The notes beneath the pieces were generated by a model, which did not search any database, was not told the origin of the DNA, and worked only from the letters and a program-made list of their open reading frames with translations. This document shows positions 31,316 to 43,105 of a DNA stretch of 64,000 bases, piece by piece (position 1 is the stretch's first letter; every line of letters starts with the position of its first letter). The stretch is from NCBI GenBank assembly GCA_030710605.1, contig CP092880.1, positions 9,662,072 to 9,726,071 of the forward strand, in the 5' to 3' direction. A program made the position numbers and the translations under genes. This stretch comes from Cordylochernes scorpioides. Taxonomy: Eukaryota > Arthropoda > Arachnida > Pseudoscorpiones > Chernetidae.

Positions 31316-31598
31316 TAATTATAATAACGAATAGATTCAAAAATCATTTAAGGCTTTATCAAGGCTTTTCTTTGATTTAAACTAAAATCACGCGGGCATG
31401 TGATCCACTCACGCTATACAAGACCAAAGCGAGAAACCATTTAAATAAAATATATATAACTGTACATACATGACTACTTGAAATTGTTATCCATTATTCC
31501 TGTAGAAGGGCAGCTTGCGCCCGAAAGCTCGAATTGATTTTTCAAATAAAGAAACTTATCCTTTTTGAATCTATTCGTTATTATAATTTAATTTAATG
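31316..31598. mobile_element. Fold-back MITE N
   Basis: Inverted ends AATTATAATAACGAATAGAT plus TCAAAAA and complement at 31571-31598. The interior has CTGTAGAAGGGC, CAGCTTGC, GCCCGAAAGCTC, a degenerate hammerhead-like hairpin. Confidence 0.6.
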
Positions 31599-31639
31599 AA
31601 AATCTAGAAAGCTCAATTTTTTTTTTTTTTTTTTTTAAG

Positions 31640-31695
31640 GAAAAAAAAAGGGGGGGGGACATTCTAAACTGTCCATTGTTCAGAGGTGTCCTATA
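31640..31695 (+). mobile_element. MITE family A, fragment A8
   Basis: Only the end remains (CAGAGGTGTCCTATAAGG and AGGTTCTAATA), after an A run and a G run. Confidence 0.4.
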
Positions 31696-31873
31696 AGGAG
31701 GTTCTAATATATAAACAAGATAAAACCTTTAAGAACACAAATGCATGTTTTCAGATAAAAATTACTACTTTTCATTGCAGAGTAAGGACGGTAAAAATTT
31801 TGTTTTATTTGGAAAATAAAAATTTGTGTGTAATGATTTTATTTCTTGTATAATAGACATTATTGACTATTGC

Positions 31874-32047
31874 TCAAACTCTTATCCCATCCTCGTCATT
31901 TTTTTTTCCTGCCTCCTGACCTCCACTGACCCAATCTGGCTTAACCTGCCTCTTCCCTGATGGAGATCCTGTCCCTAGCTTCTCCAGCTTGGTCATAGTG
32001 CTTTGTAGATATTCCTCTTCATGCAGCCATTGGGGCTCAAAAATCAT
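31874..32047 (-). CDS. Small unrecognised open frame, 57 codons
   Basis: MIFEPQWLHEEEYLQSTMTK, LEKLGTGSPSGKRQVKPDWV, SGGQEAGKKNDEDGIRV. The sequence is less AT-rich than its flanks, hydrophilic and free of repeats, and a CAG|GTTAAG site within it could be a splice donor, so it may be an exon or processed gene remnant. No known domain; no upstream exon found. Confidence 0.22.
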   Translation of the reverse strand: MIFEPQWLHEEEYLQSTMTKLEKLGTGSPSGKRQVKPDWVSGGQEAGKKNDEDGIRV

Positions 32048-32132
32048 CCATTTTGGTTAGCAGCTCCGTAAATAAAGATATTTTTCCGCTCAAACTCTTA
32101 CATATTTGATCAGGTTATCTTGTGAAAACGTT

Positions 32133-32438
32133 TTTTTTTTTTGCTTATCCCTAGTACACGTGATACAGGCCATGATAATCATGGTGAGTAGTTAGCGACT
32201 GCTTTTACTGTAAGCGCACCACATGTCTACACATGTGAAAAGCAGTTCGACTTTGCACTTACAAATGTGCCAGAGCCCCGTTTGGTTACTTGCACTCGCT
32301 GGTGTGGTTGGACTTTTGCAAGAATCGGGGGCCATTGGAGCATTTTTTTTTAAACAGAAAAAAGTGTCCAATGCGGGATTCGAACCCGGGTCGTAGTGGT
32401 CGAAAACCAAACGGTTTAACCAGCCTTCCACCGACCCC
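32133..32438 (-). mobile_element. SINE family S, copy S5, 14-bp target duplication
   Basis: Full-length. CTTGTGAAAACGTT flanks it at 32119-32132 and 32439-32452. The head has TGGTTAAACCG and GGTTCGAATCC. Confidence 0.9.
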
Positions 32439-32708
32439 CTTGTGAAAACGTTCCATTCCACAGCCACAATTACTGACATCAATAGAACAATTTAAATGCT
32501 GTCCAAAGAGAGAACAATGGCAGCTACAAGTCATCCTTGCTGTGACACATATTGTCTACTAATTTAGTACACCTCTCTTTAACTCACATTTCAGGAGACC
32601 ACACAATTTCTCCACTTTTTTCAGCAGATATTTGAATTTTTTAAAAATAGCTTGAATGTCCAGATCGCAGAAAAATGTAAATTTTGAGAAATGACAATTA
32701 TCAAAGTA

Positions 32709-32888
32709 CAGTAGAACCTCCATGAGGGGACACTAACACTAAAGGACACCTCTCTATAAAGGACAGTTTTTTCATTTGTAAAATTTAAACTTTTACTATT
32801 TTGCAACTCTCCGGTAAGAGGACACTTCTCTTTAAAGGACACTTTGACTCTGTAATTAGGTGTCCTTTACAGGGAGGTAGTTCTACTG
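32709..32888 (+). mobile_element. MITE family A, copy A9
   Basis: CAGTAGAACCTCCATGAG to GTAGTTCTACTG, TA on both sides. Confidence 0.78.
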
Positions 32889-32989
32889 TATTTATTAAAT
32901 AGGTATTTTTTTGTAGTTTTATTCTCTTTTAATAAAAAATTATTGGATATATCTTATTTTTATTTAGGGCAACGGTTGTAAAACTTTTA

Positions 32990-33245
32990 TAATGCAGTCT
33001 CTCTCTCTCTAACTTCTTCAATTCAACAACCCCCCTAATGGCCAGTATTTTTGGTTGAATTAAAGTCCTTATCAAATTATAGTTGGTTAAGATAATTATT
33101 AATCCATTGTAACATTCAGCTTCTAGGACATGTTGTGTGGGTGTGTTTTTTCAACACCTAAGTTGGTGTGTTGAATAAATAGCCCTTTAAAGAAAATAGG
33201 CCGTTTGGGATTTGGGAAAACTGTTGAATTAGTTAAATTAGAGGA
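32990..33245. repeat. Copy of the TTAATTCAAC motif family
   Basis: CTTCTTCAATTCAACAAC, GGTTGAATTAAAGTCC, CAACACCTAAGTTGGTGTG and GTTGAATTAGTTAAATTAG recur in both orientations, suggesting a decayed MITE. A CT run lies at about 32999-33010. Confidence 0.4.
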
Positions 33246-33307
33246 AATGGCTGGAATATTTGAAAATTTAATTGATTTAAAAATATATATACTGTTTTAA
33301 TATGAAC

Positions 33308-33510
33308 ATAAGGTAATAAGACCAAATCTAAATAAATAAATAGTGTGTGACGTTTCGGTAACAATGTTGTAGTTCTGAGATGGTAAGTCAGCACTTTTTT
33401 CTGAAGATGGGAACTACGCTCTTACTGAAACATAACACTATTTATTTATTTGGATTTGGTCTTATTACCTTGTGTTTATAATCTATAATCCAAATTGTGC
33501 CTTATCTGCT
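33308..33510. mobile_element. MITE family D, copy near 33.4 kb
   Basis: Both halves are present around CTGAAGATGGGAACTACGCT. Confidence 0.7.
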
Positions 33511-33616
33511 TTAATATGATTTTTGCAAAAAAAAAAAAAAATAGTGCATAAAATTTTTTTCTTTAGTTTTATAAATAGTTTAAAAGTAACTTTACATTAA
33601 CTACTAAAACTATATA

Positions 33617-35054
33617 CAGTAAAACCCCTCTATAGTGAACCCCAATGGAACAGAGCTTTTGGTTCACTATAGCCACTGTTCACTATAGCCACGGTTTGGC
33701 CATTTTTTTAAACTTTTCTAAATTTTTAGACCGTATAATTAAAAAAACAGCCATACAAACAGGAAAAGGCAGCCACTTAATAATGTTCACTTTGTTTTAA
33801 TTCCCTAAATTGACCTATTTCTTTACAGTAATGCTGAATATCAAAAGAAGTCATTTTTGTTAATAGGTTCTTCTTATCATTAGCATACATGTTTATATAT
33901 AAACTTATGTATTATTTAAAAATTAAGCCACATCCCCTAGGCAAAACATTATTAATTATATATTTAAAAGGTATAAGAGTATTTTAGAACATCTTTCTCA
34001 AATAATATAATACTATATTTATTTGAAAAATTTGTTGTTTGAAAGTGAAAAGTGAAATTTGAAAATCAGAATTGTCATAAAATATCGTTATTACCATCAA
34101 AGGAATGAAGCTCCGTGTATTCTGAATCAATTGAGGATGAATCAAAAGTATCCAATTCAGAAAAATTGGACGCGAAACATGTTGATACGATAGCGCAATC
34201 AGTAAAATTGCAAATAAAAAACGCCAATTTGCAAACACAAAATCGGTGGTAAAACGGCCGGCCAGGGGGAATATCGGCGAACCCTGAATGAGTCATATAC
34301 CTAACAAGAATTCCATTCTAAAAATAGAACTGTAGTGGTAGTTTTTGAGAATTTATAAGTCGATTTGTTTGTGGCTCATGAAACACGGGGGAACTTGGGG
34401 AACTTTTTTTTTTCTTTCTTCTTCCAATTCCAGTTTCCACATATTCTTCTGAAGTGTATATTAAATTTTGTTTTTAACCTGTTATTTTCAAACCATTTCT
34501 GGCTTTAAAATTATTTGGAATTATGTTTTAGCCTAGGTTAAACTTGATATAGAACGCTTCTAAAAGGGCATGCTGCCACTGTTTTTTTTTTTTTAGAACG
34601 CCACTCTTCGTTTCCTTTTTTTCTTTTGGAAGCCATTTGTATTTTTCTTCTATTTCAAAATTGTCGAATGCAAAGATATTCTATTAAATAAAAGTATAAT
34701 GTGTAAAAATTTATACAACATACAGCAAAAATAGAATGGAAATGAAAACAAACAATACCGCTAATTTTTTGTTTTGAAATCGCGATCCGTGAGCTGAAAC
34801 ATGCTCAAAATTTTGTTGTTCTAAATTTTTTTTTAAATCACAATTTTAAGTTCGTTATAAGCATAGTATTTTTATTAGATTTTATCATTTTGGGACCGAA
34901 AATAGGTTCGTTATAGGGGTAGTTTGTTATTTTAAAAATCGCAAAGTTCGTTATAACGATGGTATTTTCAATAGAATGGAATTGGGAATTGCCGTGGGTT
35001 CGTTATAAGGGAAGGTTCGTTATATCCAGGGTTCGTATTAGCGGGGTTTCACTG
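33617..35054 (-). mobile_element. Pogo-like transposon remnant
   Basis: Starts CAGTAAAACCCCTCTATAGT and ends with the complement of CAGTGAAACCCCGCTAATAC; about 20 of 26 terminal bases match and TA flanks both ends. Subterminal GTTCACTATAG and GTTCGTTATA motifs repeat inward. The interior (34075-34296, minus) has an acidic open frame ending in SELDTFDSSSIDSEYTELHS, without a recognised transposase core. A related left end stands alone at 38818. Confidence 0.5.
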
Positions 35055-35069
35055 TATTTTGTAGTTATA

Positions 35070-35238
35070 CAGTAGAACTACCTCCCCATAAAGGACAACA
35101 CCTAATTGCAGAGCCAAAGCGTCTTTTAGGGAGATGTGTCTTCTTACTGGAGAGCTGTTAAAATGATAATTTTTTTACAAATGAAAACTGTAGAGAGGTG
35201 TCCAGTAGTGTGAGAGTCCTTCCACGGAGGTTCTACTG
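35070..35238 (+). mobile_element. MITE family A, copy A10
   Basis: CAGTAGAACTACCTCCCC to GAGGTTCTACTG, TA on both sides. Confidence 0.78.
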
Positions 35239-35972
35239 TATTGATTTTTTGTGTCTTTCTCACTAATGTGAAATTTACAATAAAGCCAGCCTGTGTGCCT
35301 TGTAGCTTTCCAATGGCATTTGCAGGAATGGGTAAAGGATAATATAGATTGAAATTTTACAAGAGAAATAGTTGGCTTAAAACCTCTTTTTTTTTTTTTT
35401 TAAAGAACCTCTCCTTTCAAAGTAGCCAAAAACTACAATGCCCCATCCAATAAATAATCTTCCAACATGGCTCAACCACTCTCAACCTCTCTATGGAGCA
35501 TATCTAAAGTTCCCTACGATCCATTGGCCTTAATTGAAGGAAGTAAAGTGGCCCGGAGAAGAGCTCTCAATTAGCCCTGACCTAGCCTTGGTGTAAGACA
35601 CCATTTACCACGGCCTATGTGTGAAACACGTTTAGGTGCTTATTACGATGTGTCATTCATTTTTTGTGTCCAGTTTTTTTTTTAGAAAAACTTAATTCTC
35701 TATTGTTTTTGTTTGAGGTGAGATAACTGAAGCAATGAAACTTTGTTATAATAGCCTTCCTCTATAATGACAACTTGGTTCTAATTCCCAAGTTCTAATT
35801 CCCAACTGTGGCTATAACAACTATATGGTGTTATAGAATCATGATCCCAAGTGATGGTGGTTTTACAGAGTAGGTTGACTGTATCTTACTAGGAATTGTG
35901 AGAGTATGCTCTGGATTTTTAGTTTGAAAATTATTAAAATGATCAGGAAATTATTTAATAAAACTCCAAATA
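35239..35972. other. Unassigned
   Basis: A less AT-rich stretch at 35400-35640 (CTAAAGTTCCCTACGATCCA) has no long open frame. Nothing recognised. Confidence 0.4.
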
Positions 35973-36474
35973 CAGTAGAACCTCCTTGAGAGGGCTCTCT
36001 CACTAGAGAACCACTCTTCACGAAGGACAGTTTTCATTGCCAACATAAACATTTTTACTAATGAGCAGTGGAAGGCTGGTTAAACCGTTTGGTTTTTGAG
36101 CACTACGACCCGGGTTTGATTCCTGCATTGGACTCTTTTTTTTTTTTTTTTTCTGATTTAAAAAAAAAAAAAATGCTCCAATGGCCCCCGATTCTTGCGA
36201 AAGTCCAACCCCACCAGCGAGTGCAAGTAACCAAACAGGGCTCTAGCACATTTGTAAGTGCAAAATCGAACTGCTTTTCACATGTGTAAACATGTGGTGC
36301 GCTTACAGTAAAAAGCAGTCGCTAACTACCCACCATGATTATCATGGCCTGTACCACATGTACTAGGGATAATTAAAACAACTAATGAGCAGTGCTCCAG
36401 TAAGAGGACACTTCTCTCTAAAGGAAATCATGGCTCTGTAACTAGGTGCTTTCCTTTAGTGAGAAGTTCTACAG
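35973..36474 (+). mobile_element. MITE family A, copy A11, split by SINE S6
   Basis: CAGTAGAACCTCCTTGAG to GAAGTTCTACAG, TA on both sides. Removing S6 and one target repeat restores a continuous A element. Confidence 0.8.
36071..36380 (+). mobile_element. SINE family S, copy S6, 14-bp target duplication
   Basis: ACTAATGAGCAGTG lies at 36057-36070 and 36381-36394. A clean insertion into MITE A11; the head here starts at GAAGGCTGG, a few bases short. Confidence 0.93.
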
Positions 36475-36585
36475 TATCAGTTTCCATAATGTTAAAGTAA
36501 TTAAAAGTTAAAATAAGTTTTCAAACTCTACAATAGTTTCACCACTGCTGGTGTTTCATGCACAAATCCACACATGTTTTGCTGA

Positions 36586-37424
36586 TATTTCATAAGACAC
36601 AATCTCTCCAGTTGTAACATTATAAAAATAAATTGTTTTAGAGTTTTCTTAGTTCTTCCTTTCTTGAATCAATGCATATTGTCACCATGTGATGTATAAT
36701 GGAAATCATAAAATTTATTTAGGCTTTTAAAAAACAAAATACAATCTTGATAAAGCATAATTTGGATCATAGATTAGAGCTACAAAGTAATAAGACCTAA
36801 TCCAAATAAACTAATAGTGTGTGACATTTCGGTAACAGCGTTGTTACCATCTTCAGTCAAAAGAATGTTTGAGAAAAAATATCACAGCATGTTCTTAAAT
36901 AGTACTGTTATCAAGTATTAAAGTACAATCTTTTTGGAGAATCCAAAGTGACTCCTACATAAGACAAAAGAATGTTTGAGAAAAAATATCACAGCATGTT
37001 CTTAAATAGTACTGTTATCAAGTATTAAAGTACAATCTTTTTGGAGAATCCAAAGTGACTCCTACATAAGGCTTTGTATTTACATTTGAGGAGGGATTCT
37101 ACTTTTTTTGTCTCCAGACTATTGTCAATTTTTTTATTTATTCTTTTGTCTGATGATGGTAACAATGCAGTAACCGAAACGTCACCTACTATTTATTTAT
37201 TTGGATTAGGTCCTTTTACTTTGTAGCTATAATCTATAATCCAAAATGTGCTTTATCAAGATTGTATTTTGTTTCTTAAAAACCTAAACCAATTTTATGA
37301 TTTCCATTATACATCATATGGTGACAATATGCATTGATTCAACAACGAAGAACTAAGAAAACTCTAAAACAATTTCTTTTTATAATGTTACAACTGGAGA
37401 GGTTGTGTCTTATAAAATGTCAAC
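36586..37424. mobile_element. Large fold-back element with a family D core
   Basis: Arms 36586-36786 and 37233-37424 (about 200 bp, good match; share TGTCACCATGTGATGTATAA and complement) enclose a long-form D element. The open frame at 37334-37531 begins in the right arm and is not a gene. Confidence 0.72.
36858..37071 (+). repeat. Perfect tandem duplication, two units of 107 bp
   Basis: Units 36858-36964 and 36965-37071 appear identical, inside the D loop region. Confidence 0.9.
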
Positions 37425-37674
37425 AAAACCTAAAGGAAAACCTGCAAACCAATTATCCATATCTCAAAGTAAGAAAGGATAGCTCTCACTTCAAATTGGA
37501 AGCAAAAACTCTGCAGCATCTATTTACCTAATCAGGTCAGTGACAAACCACAGATTTGGCCAATACAGAACACCTACTTGGAGACTATAAATGGCGCACA
37601 GCTTTTGTATCCATTTGGATGGGATTGGTTTTATTTTGAAATAGCTACAAGAAAATAACACCAATAGCCAAATA

Positions 37675-38258
37675 AACTAATAGTGTGTGACGTTTCGGTA
37701 ACAGCGTTGTTACCTAAATGTCTGACACTATTTTTTTTATTTGGATTTGGTCTTATTACCTTGTGTTTATAATCTACTAGCCGAATGACCCGGGTAACGC
37801 CCGTGTTTTACCAGATTGAATGTTTTGATTCAAATACTATTTGTTACAATTATAAATTGGCGCCTTAAATAAATGCATATGTTAGTTAATAACTATAGCC
37901 TATGTGCTTTATCTGTCTATGTACTGTTGGCTTCCGTAGGCGTCTCTTACAGGGAAAAAGAAAGAGAGGATTCCATTTGGTTATTAACTAATATATGCAT
38001 TTATTTAAGGAGCGACCCGCTCCAACACAATAATTACATAAATGAAAAGGCGAGTGGGGGGGGGGGGGGGGGGGGGGGGGGGTTCAAAGGTGGCGTGACC
38101 GTAGCCAACCAATAGGAGGGCGCCATTCCAAAAAAAAAAGCAAACGGTGACAGAGATGAAAACTGATGACTGATTGTTGATTAGGAGATGAGGAATGATG
38201 CTCGTAACTGTATATAGAATAATCCAAATTGTGCCTTATCATTAATAGTGTGTGACGT
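37675..38258. mobile_element. MITE family D copy carrying Helitron H3
   Basis: The D halves 37675-37776 and 38220-38258 join to ATAATCTATAATCCAAATTG when H3 is removed. Confidence 0.8.
37777..38219 (-). mobile_element. Non-autonomous Helitron H3
   Basis: Minus strand: TTCTATATACAGTTACGAGC start, CATTCGGCTAG end. Contains a G run of about 24 (38058-38081). The frame 37873-38115 ends in a poly-Gly translation of that run. Confidence 0.83.
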
Positions 38259-38372
38259 TTCAGTAACAGCATATGATGATGGTAAGAACTCTGTTACCAA
38301 AATGTCACAAACTATTTATTTATTTGGATTAGGTCGTATTTTCTTGTAGTTATAATCCAAATGGTGCTTTAT
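38245..38372. mobile_element. MITE family D, copy overlapping the previous one
   Basis: Shares its start with the end of the H3-bearing copy: two D copies in tandem. Confidence 0.6.
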
Positions 38373-38399
38373 CAATTTTGAAATCAATATCCTTGTATG

Positions 38400-38810
38400 T
38401 TTTGGCCTAGCCACTTACTCACCAGCTAAACATGTGGAAAAATTCACAAGATTTTATGAATCTCTTGTGGATCTCATCAAAGCAATACCTGAAATCATAT
38501 TCTCCAGGTAGACGTTCTGAATTTTCCAAAACTGGTGTTGTGGCTTTTTCACAGATCCAAGTTCCATACTGCGGAGGAAGTTGATATTATAATTTCTTGT
38601 GAAACCTTTCAACATCATCGCTCGGAGAGTTTATCATAGAAAATTGCCATTCTGGCTGTTTGCCCACCCAAGCTTCTAAATTGGTGGTATGGACACATTC
38701 TAGTATCTTCAAGTGCCTTGATGTTTGCCCAGTGTAAACTCTATCTGAGAAATTTCAGCATTCCTTCTCTCTTTATATATGTATCTATCCATTTTCTCAA
38801 CTATACTGGC
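38400..38810. mobile_element. Degraded relative of element M
   Basis: TTGTGGATCTCATCAAAGCA, CTCCAGGTAGACGTTCTGAA and AACTGGTGTTGTGGCTTTT match the spacer and right arm of M; the hammerhead core is lost. Confidence 0.5.
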
Positions 38811-38817
38811 AGTAAAA

Positions 38818-39000
38818 CCCTGCTAATACGAACTAGGGATATAGCGAACCTTCCCTTATAACAAACCTAAGGTAATTAATTCCCAAATACATTCCATTGA
38901 AAATATTGTAATATATTTAATAAATAATGTTAATTGATGCCATTGGGACTTTTTTTATTTAATTTTTTTAAAGATGTTTCACAATTAACTTTGAACGATG
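38818..39000 (+). mobile_element. Left end of a pogo-like element
   Basis: CAGTAAAACCCTGCTAATAC, with CTTATAACAAACCTAAGG inward, as in the right end of the element at 33617-35054. No right partner found. Confidence 0.45.
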
Positions 39001-39429
39001 GATAAAATTGCATTAATACATTTTTGAACAAAATAAAAATTATAAGTACTATTTTAACCTAAGTGTAATATAATGGGATGAAAGAGCAAATATATTTAGA
39101 AAATAAAGAAAATAAAATTTCATTTTGAAAATCAATCTCTTAAAGAAAATCTCTTATTCTTATCTCTTGTTTTATTTTAGGCTAGAATCCTATTTAGTGT
39201 GCATTCTAGCTGATCAATCTTCAAAAGGCATCCATGTCTTTCCTCTTCTCATTGTTTATGCAGGTGACTAGTTGGGCTCAAATCTTCCAGGAGTAAAAAA
39301 AATTGTGCGACCTTGGCATCGATATTTGTGAGGCATTGTAAAATGGTGCGCCTTCACTAACTTCAGCCATTATGCCCTGTGTGTCAACATATTGCATTTT
39401 TATACAAATATATTTTATGTAAATAAATA

Positions 39430-39604
39430 CAGTAGAACCTCCATGAGAGGACACTCCCGCTAGAGGACCCCTCTCTACAAAGGACAGTTTTCATTTTCAT
39501 AATTACCATTTTTACTATTTACCAACTCTTCGGTAAGAGGACACCTCTCCCTAAAGGACACTTTGGCTCTGCAATTAGGTGTGGTTTACAGGGAGGATCT
39601 ACTG
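39430..39604 (+). mobile_element. MITE family A, copy A12
   Basis: CAGTAGAACCTCCATGAG to GAGGATCTACTG, TA on both sides. Confidence 0.78.
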
Positions 39605-39653
39605 TATTTTCTAATTTTGTAGAAATTTGATCTTAAAAATCTGTCGAATTATT

Positions 39654-39965
39654 ATTTTTTTTGCTTATCCCTAGTACACATAGTGCAGGCCATGGTAATC
39701 ATGGTGGGTAGAAGTAGGTGACTGCTTTTACTGTAAGTGCACCACATGTCTACACATGTGAAAAGCAGTTCGACTTTGCACTTACAAATGTGCCAGGGCC
39801 CCATTTGGTTACTTGCACTTGCTGGTGGGATTGGACTTTTGCAAGAATCGGGGGCCAATTGAGCATTTTTTTTTTTTAATCAGAAAAAAGTGTCCAATGC
39901 GGGAATCTAACCTGGGTCGTAGCGGTCGAAATCCAACGGTTTAGACCATCCTTCCATTGAACCCC
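39654..39965 (-). mobile_element. SINE family S, copy S7
   Basis: Full-length with a decayed B box (GGTTAGATTCC). Confidence 0.82.
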
Positions 39966-40324
39966 CCCCCTAGTCAAATTATTGATGGTGTTGAATTATC
40001 ATTTGGTCAAATTAGTGTTTGTTATTTGATAGGCTGGAGGTTGGGTCATGTGGTCTACTGTGTGTTGAATTAAGGAAGTTAAATCCTATATAGGATGTGA
40101 TGGCAAATATTTTCCTTCGCACATGTTTGACGTGGACCAATGGGATATCTCCTAGACCTCAGTGTTGATTACTCTGTCACCCTCCTCCTCCACTCTAAGC
40201 GAGAGATAAGGTTTATCCTTGAGATATTATTGGTGAAATCTTATCTGACCTTTTACATATAGGAAGTCAACTTGAGGATTTCTTATTATTTATATTGTTT
40301 ATTGATGGACAAGTAAGTATAGCA

Positions 40325-40480
40325 CAACCCTGACACCTCTACACAAAGGACTGTTTTCAGAGCCAAAATGATCATTTTTACCAAATTAGCTGCTCTCTGT
40401 TAATTGGATACCTCTCTATATAAAGGACCTTTGGCTCTGAAACTAGGTGTCCTCAGTACATGGCATACTGTTTTCTTTTG
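40325..40480 (+). mobile_element. MITE family A, decayed copy A13
   Basis: Inner phrases GACACCTCTACACAAAGGAC and AACTAGGTGTCCTCAGTAC only. Confidence 0.4.
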
Positions 40481-40510
40481 GAAGCTAAAAACAAAAGTAA
40501 CATTTAAATA

Positions 40511-40669
40511 CAGTAGAACCTCCCTTTAGCGGACACCTCCACAAAAGAAAATTTTCATTTGCAAAATTACCATTTTTAAAATTTAGCAACTCTCCGATAA
40601 GAGGACACCCTCTCACTAAAGGACACTTTGTGTCTGTAATTAGGTGTCCTTCACAGGGAGGTTCTACTG
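40511..40669 (+). mobile_element. MITE family A, copy A14
   Basis: CAGTAGAACCTCCCTTTAGC to GAGGTTCTACTG, TA on both sides. Confidence 0.78.
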
Positions 40670-41756
40670 TAGTACATCCTCCAAGAAGGCAACAGGGATG
40701 CTATACCAGAATTGTAGATTGTTCTGTGCAGTAGGTGGTTACAGTAAAACCCTGAGAATGGAACACAGGGATGCTATACCAGAATTGTGGGCCATACTAT
40801 GTAGTAGATGGTGATATCCCTGAGAAGTTTAGAGCATGGCACACAGGGATGGGGCGTACTGTGCAGCGGCAGCAGGTGGCATTTCTCACATCAGTCAGCC
40901 TTGAGTAGAATTCCCTCGGCCAACTAACCACAATGGGGAGCTCTTCAGCTCTCTCCTGGCATCCTGCCATGGGCTGGTGCCAAACAAAAACTATCTAAAA
41001 AAAAAACAAATCATCTTAGAACAGCTGCCCTTGATGTGGGCCTTCATGCATCCCTAGTGTCCCGATTAGCTTCCTTCCTGGTTTCTGTGTCCTTTCTTTT
41101 CTTCTTCAAATTGTGAGCGGCAACTATTTCTTGACACATAACAGCAACACGGTTATAACATCACAATTCTAAGGGGGAGGATCCCAAGTTTTAAGTTTCA
41201 ATTATTTTAACTATGTTAAATAATAACAACAGCCAAAATCATGGTTATAATAACATAAGCTTAATGTCCCAAATGATGTTATTTTAGCAATGGAACCAAA
41301 TATTTGAATTTTTTTATCCTGAAACATTACTATTATCAAGTTCTTTTAATACATTTAAACCTCAATTAGAACATCACTTAAGATCAAATTAGGTTATGGT
41401 GTTGTATTAACCAAAGTTACACCATTTGTAACTTAAAACATGATTCTCTAAAATTATGATGTTATATCCAAGTTGTTGCTATAAAAAAGTTCCACCGTAG
41501 CTTCGATTTTGTTAGATGGTGTTTTAATCTTTTTTCAGCATTCATTTGGAAAATCAGTATTTGACTTATTTTTCATATTTTACTTCTTCCGTTTTTATTA
41601 TTTTTTTTTTTTTCAGTCCAGTCTCATATTTTGAGTAGTGGTGGTTTTCCATCTTTGCTGAAGATATAGTTGAGGTGGCGAGGATATAGAAGGAAAGGTT
41701 TATTGGGAGATGATACTGGAGAGCCAAAACAGCTTAGTTTAACCCTAGTCATGGGT
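40670..41756. other. Unassigned; short local duplication
   Basis: ACAGGGATGCTATACCAGAA occurs twice, about 70 bases apart (40691 and 40766). No gene seen. Confidence 0.4.
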
Positions 41757-41912
41757 GATAAGGGCACAATTTGTATTATAGATTATAAACACAAGGTAAA
41801 TTAGACCAAAATAAATAAGTGTGTGAAGTTTTAGTAACAGCATTCTGTTCGAAACGTCACACTATTTATTTATTTAGTCTTATTTACCTTGTGTTCCTAA
41901 TCAGGGTTTTCT
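41757..41912. mobile_element. MITE family D, copy near 41.8 kb
   Basis: Starts GGGCACAATTTGTATTATAG; both halves present. Confidence 0.7.
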
Positions 41913-42164
41913 TCCTGGTATATTCCTTCACTGAACTTTAGATTAGCAAAGGTTGGCTTCTCCTTGACATCATCTTGAAGTCAGTCACATATATCATCAG
42001 TAAAGAAGTTGTGGAAATGATAACGTTATCTTGGCAATGTGCCATGAAAATAGTGGTCACTGGTCAAAACAAATTCTCCTCTTCATCTCTGTAGTGATGC
42101 TTTTAAGATATGATGAAAGAAAAATAAAAGGATAATAAATCTAAAGCTCAATCACAACTTGTAA

Positions 42165-43030
42165 CAGAAAATTAGGAAAGACAAACTTCAGGATGACACA
42201 GCAGTTTATTTAAGTCACAAACACAAATCAAATTGTTGTCTATTCCTCAAGTAGTTTAAAAGATCCCCATTAGGTTCCATTGTCTAAGCTTTTCTATTAT
42301 AGTACTGTAGACATCATGGAGAAGGAAAGAGGGGTGCTGTTGGTCTAAATATCTGGAAGTACCACTCAGTGTGACTTTGCTTCTTTTGATCTCCTGACAT
42401 GGAGCCGCTCCTATGGAGAACAGACAATTGATACATTAGCCAGGTGTGTACTTCACTACCAGGAGTTAAACTCCCGACGTCCTGTGTTTACACCCTCCCG
42501 CCACTTTGAGGCTGTAGGATAGGATTTTGGGAGGGTAATCAACATTTATATTGTCGCGGAGATAAATAAATAAAGCAAGGGCAAATTTGGGAATAAATAA
42601 TTTATTATAAGGGGTATTTATAGGGAGAGAGAGGGAGTACAACTTACCCCAAGTTAAAAGATAATCCTAATGAGGGATGTCAGCTTCCCCCGCCGGCCAG
42701 ATTCCGCGAACCCCTCACCCCCGGTTTCCAGGGATGATTGACAGGCGTCCCATGGGGCCTCTCGTGGTTGGAACCGCTGAGCCGCTTGACATTATGATAC
42801 AAGTTGAGCAATGAGGGAAGTTTCCAGAGTAGCAAAATAATTAATAATATGTAAATAAAAAATACTTTGCTACAATATGATTGAGTGAAGAAGGAAGTCC
42901 TTAAGTAAATATCAAAGTCAATCAGTATGGTGCAACTGGGATGATTCAGCCTGTTATTTAAAGTTCTACTTATTTGCATGTGACAACACACCTGCCATGG
43001 CTGTGGAATGGAGGGAGTAAAACTGTCTGT
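42165..43030. mobile_element. Repeat family J, long copy
   Basis: GGAAAGACAAACTTC.GGA, CAGTTTATTTAAG and GAGGGAAGTTTCCAGAGT match 58723-58990 in order. A GC-rich block (42680-42780) and an internal stretch near 42560-42600 (AAATAATTTATTATAAGGGG) have no partner. The minus-strand frame 42680-43033 has no known domain. Confidence 0.45.
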
Positions 43031-43105
43031 CATATTTGGTTTAGTTCTCTAGTTTCAATCAACTCATTAGGACTCCCTAATCAACCACAAATTATTCCAA
43101 TTACA

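Noticed and set aside
36858..37071. Tandem units considered as CRISPR-like repeats
   Set aside because: Two adjoining 107-bp copies without spacers, in a eukaryotic MITE.
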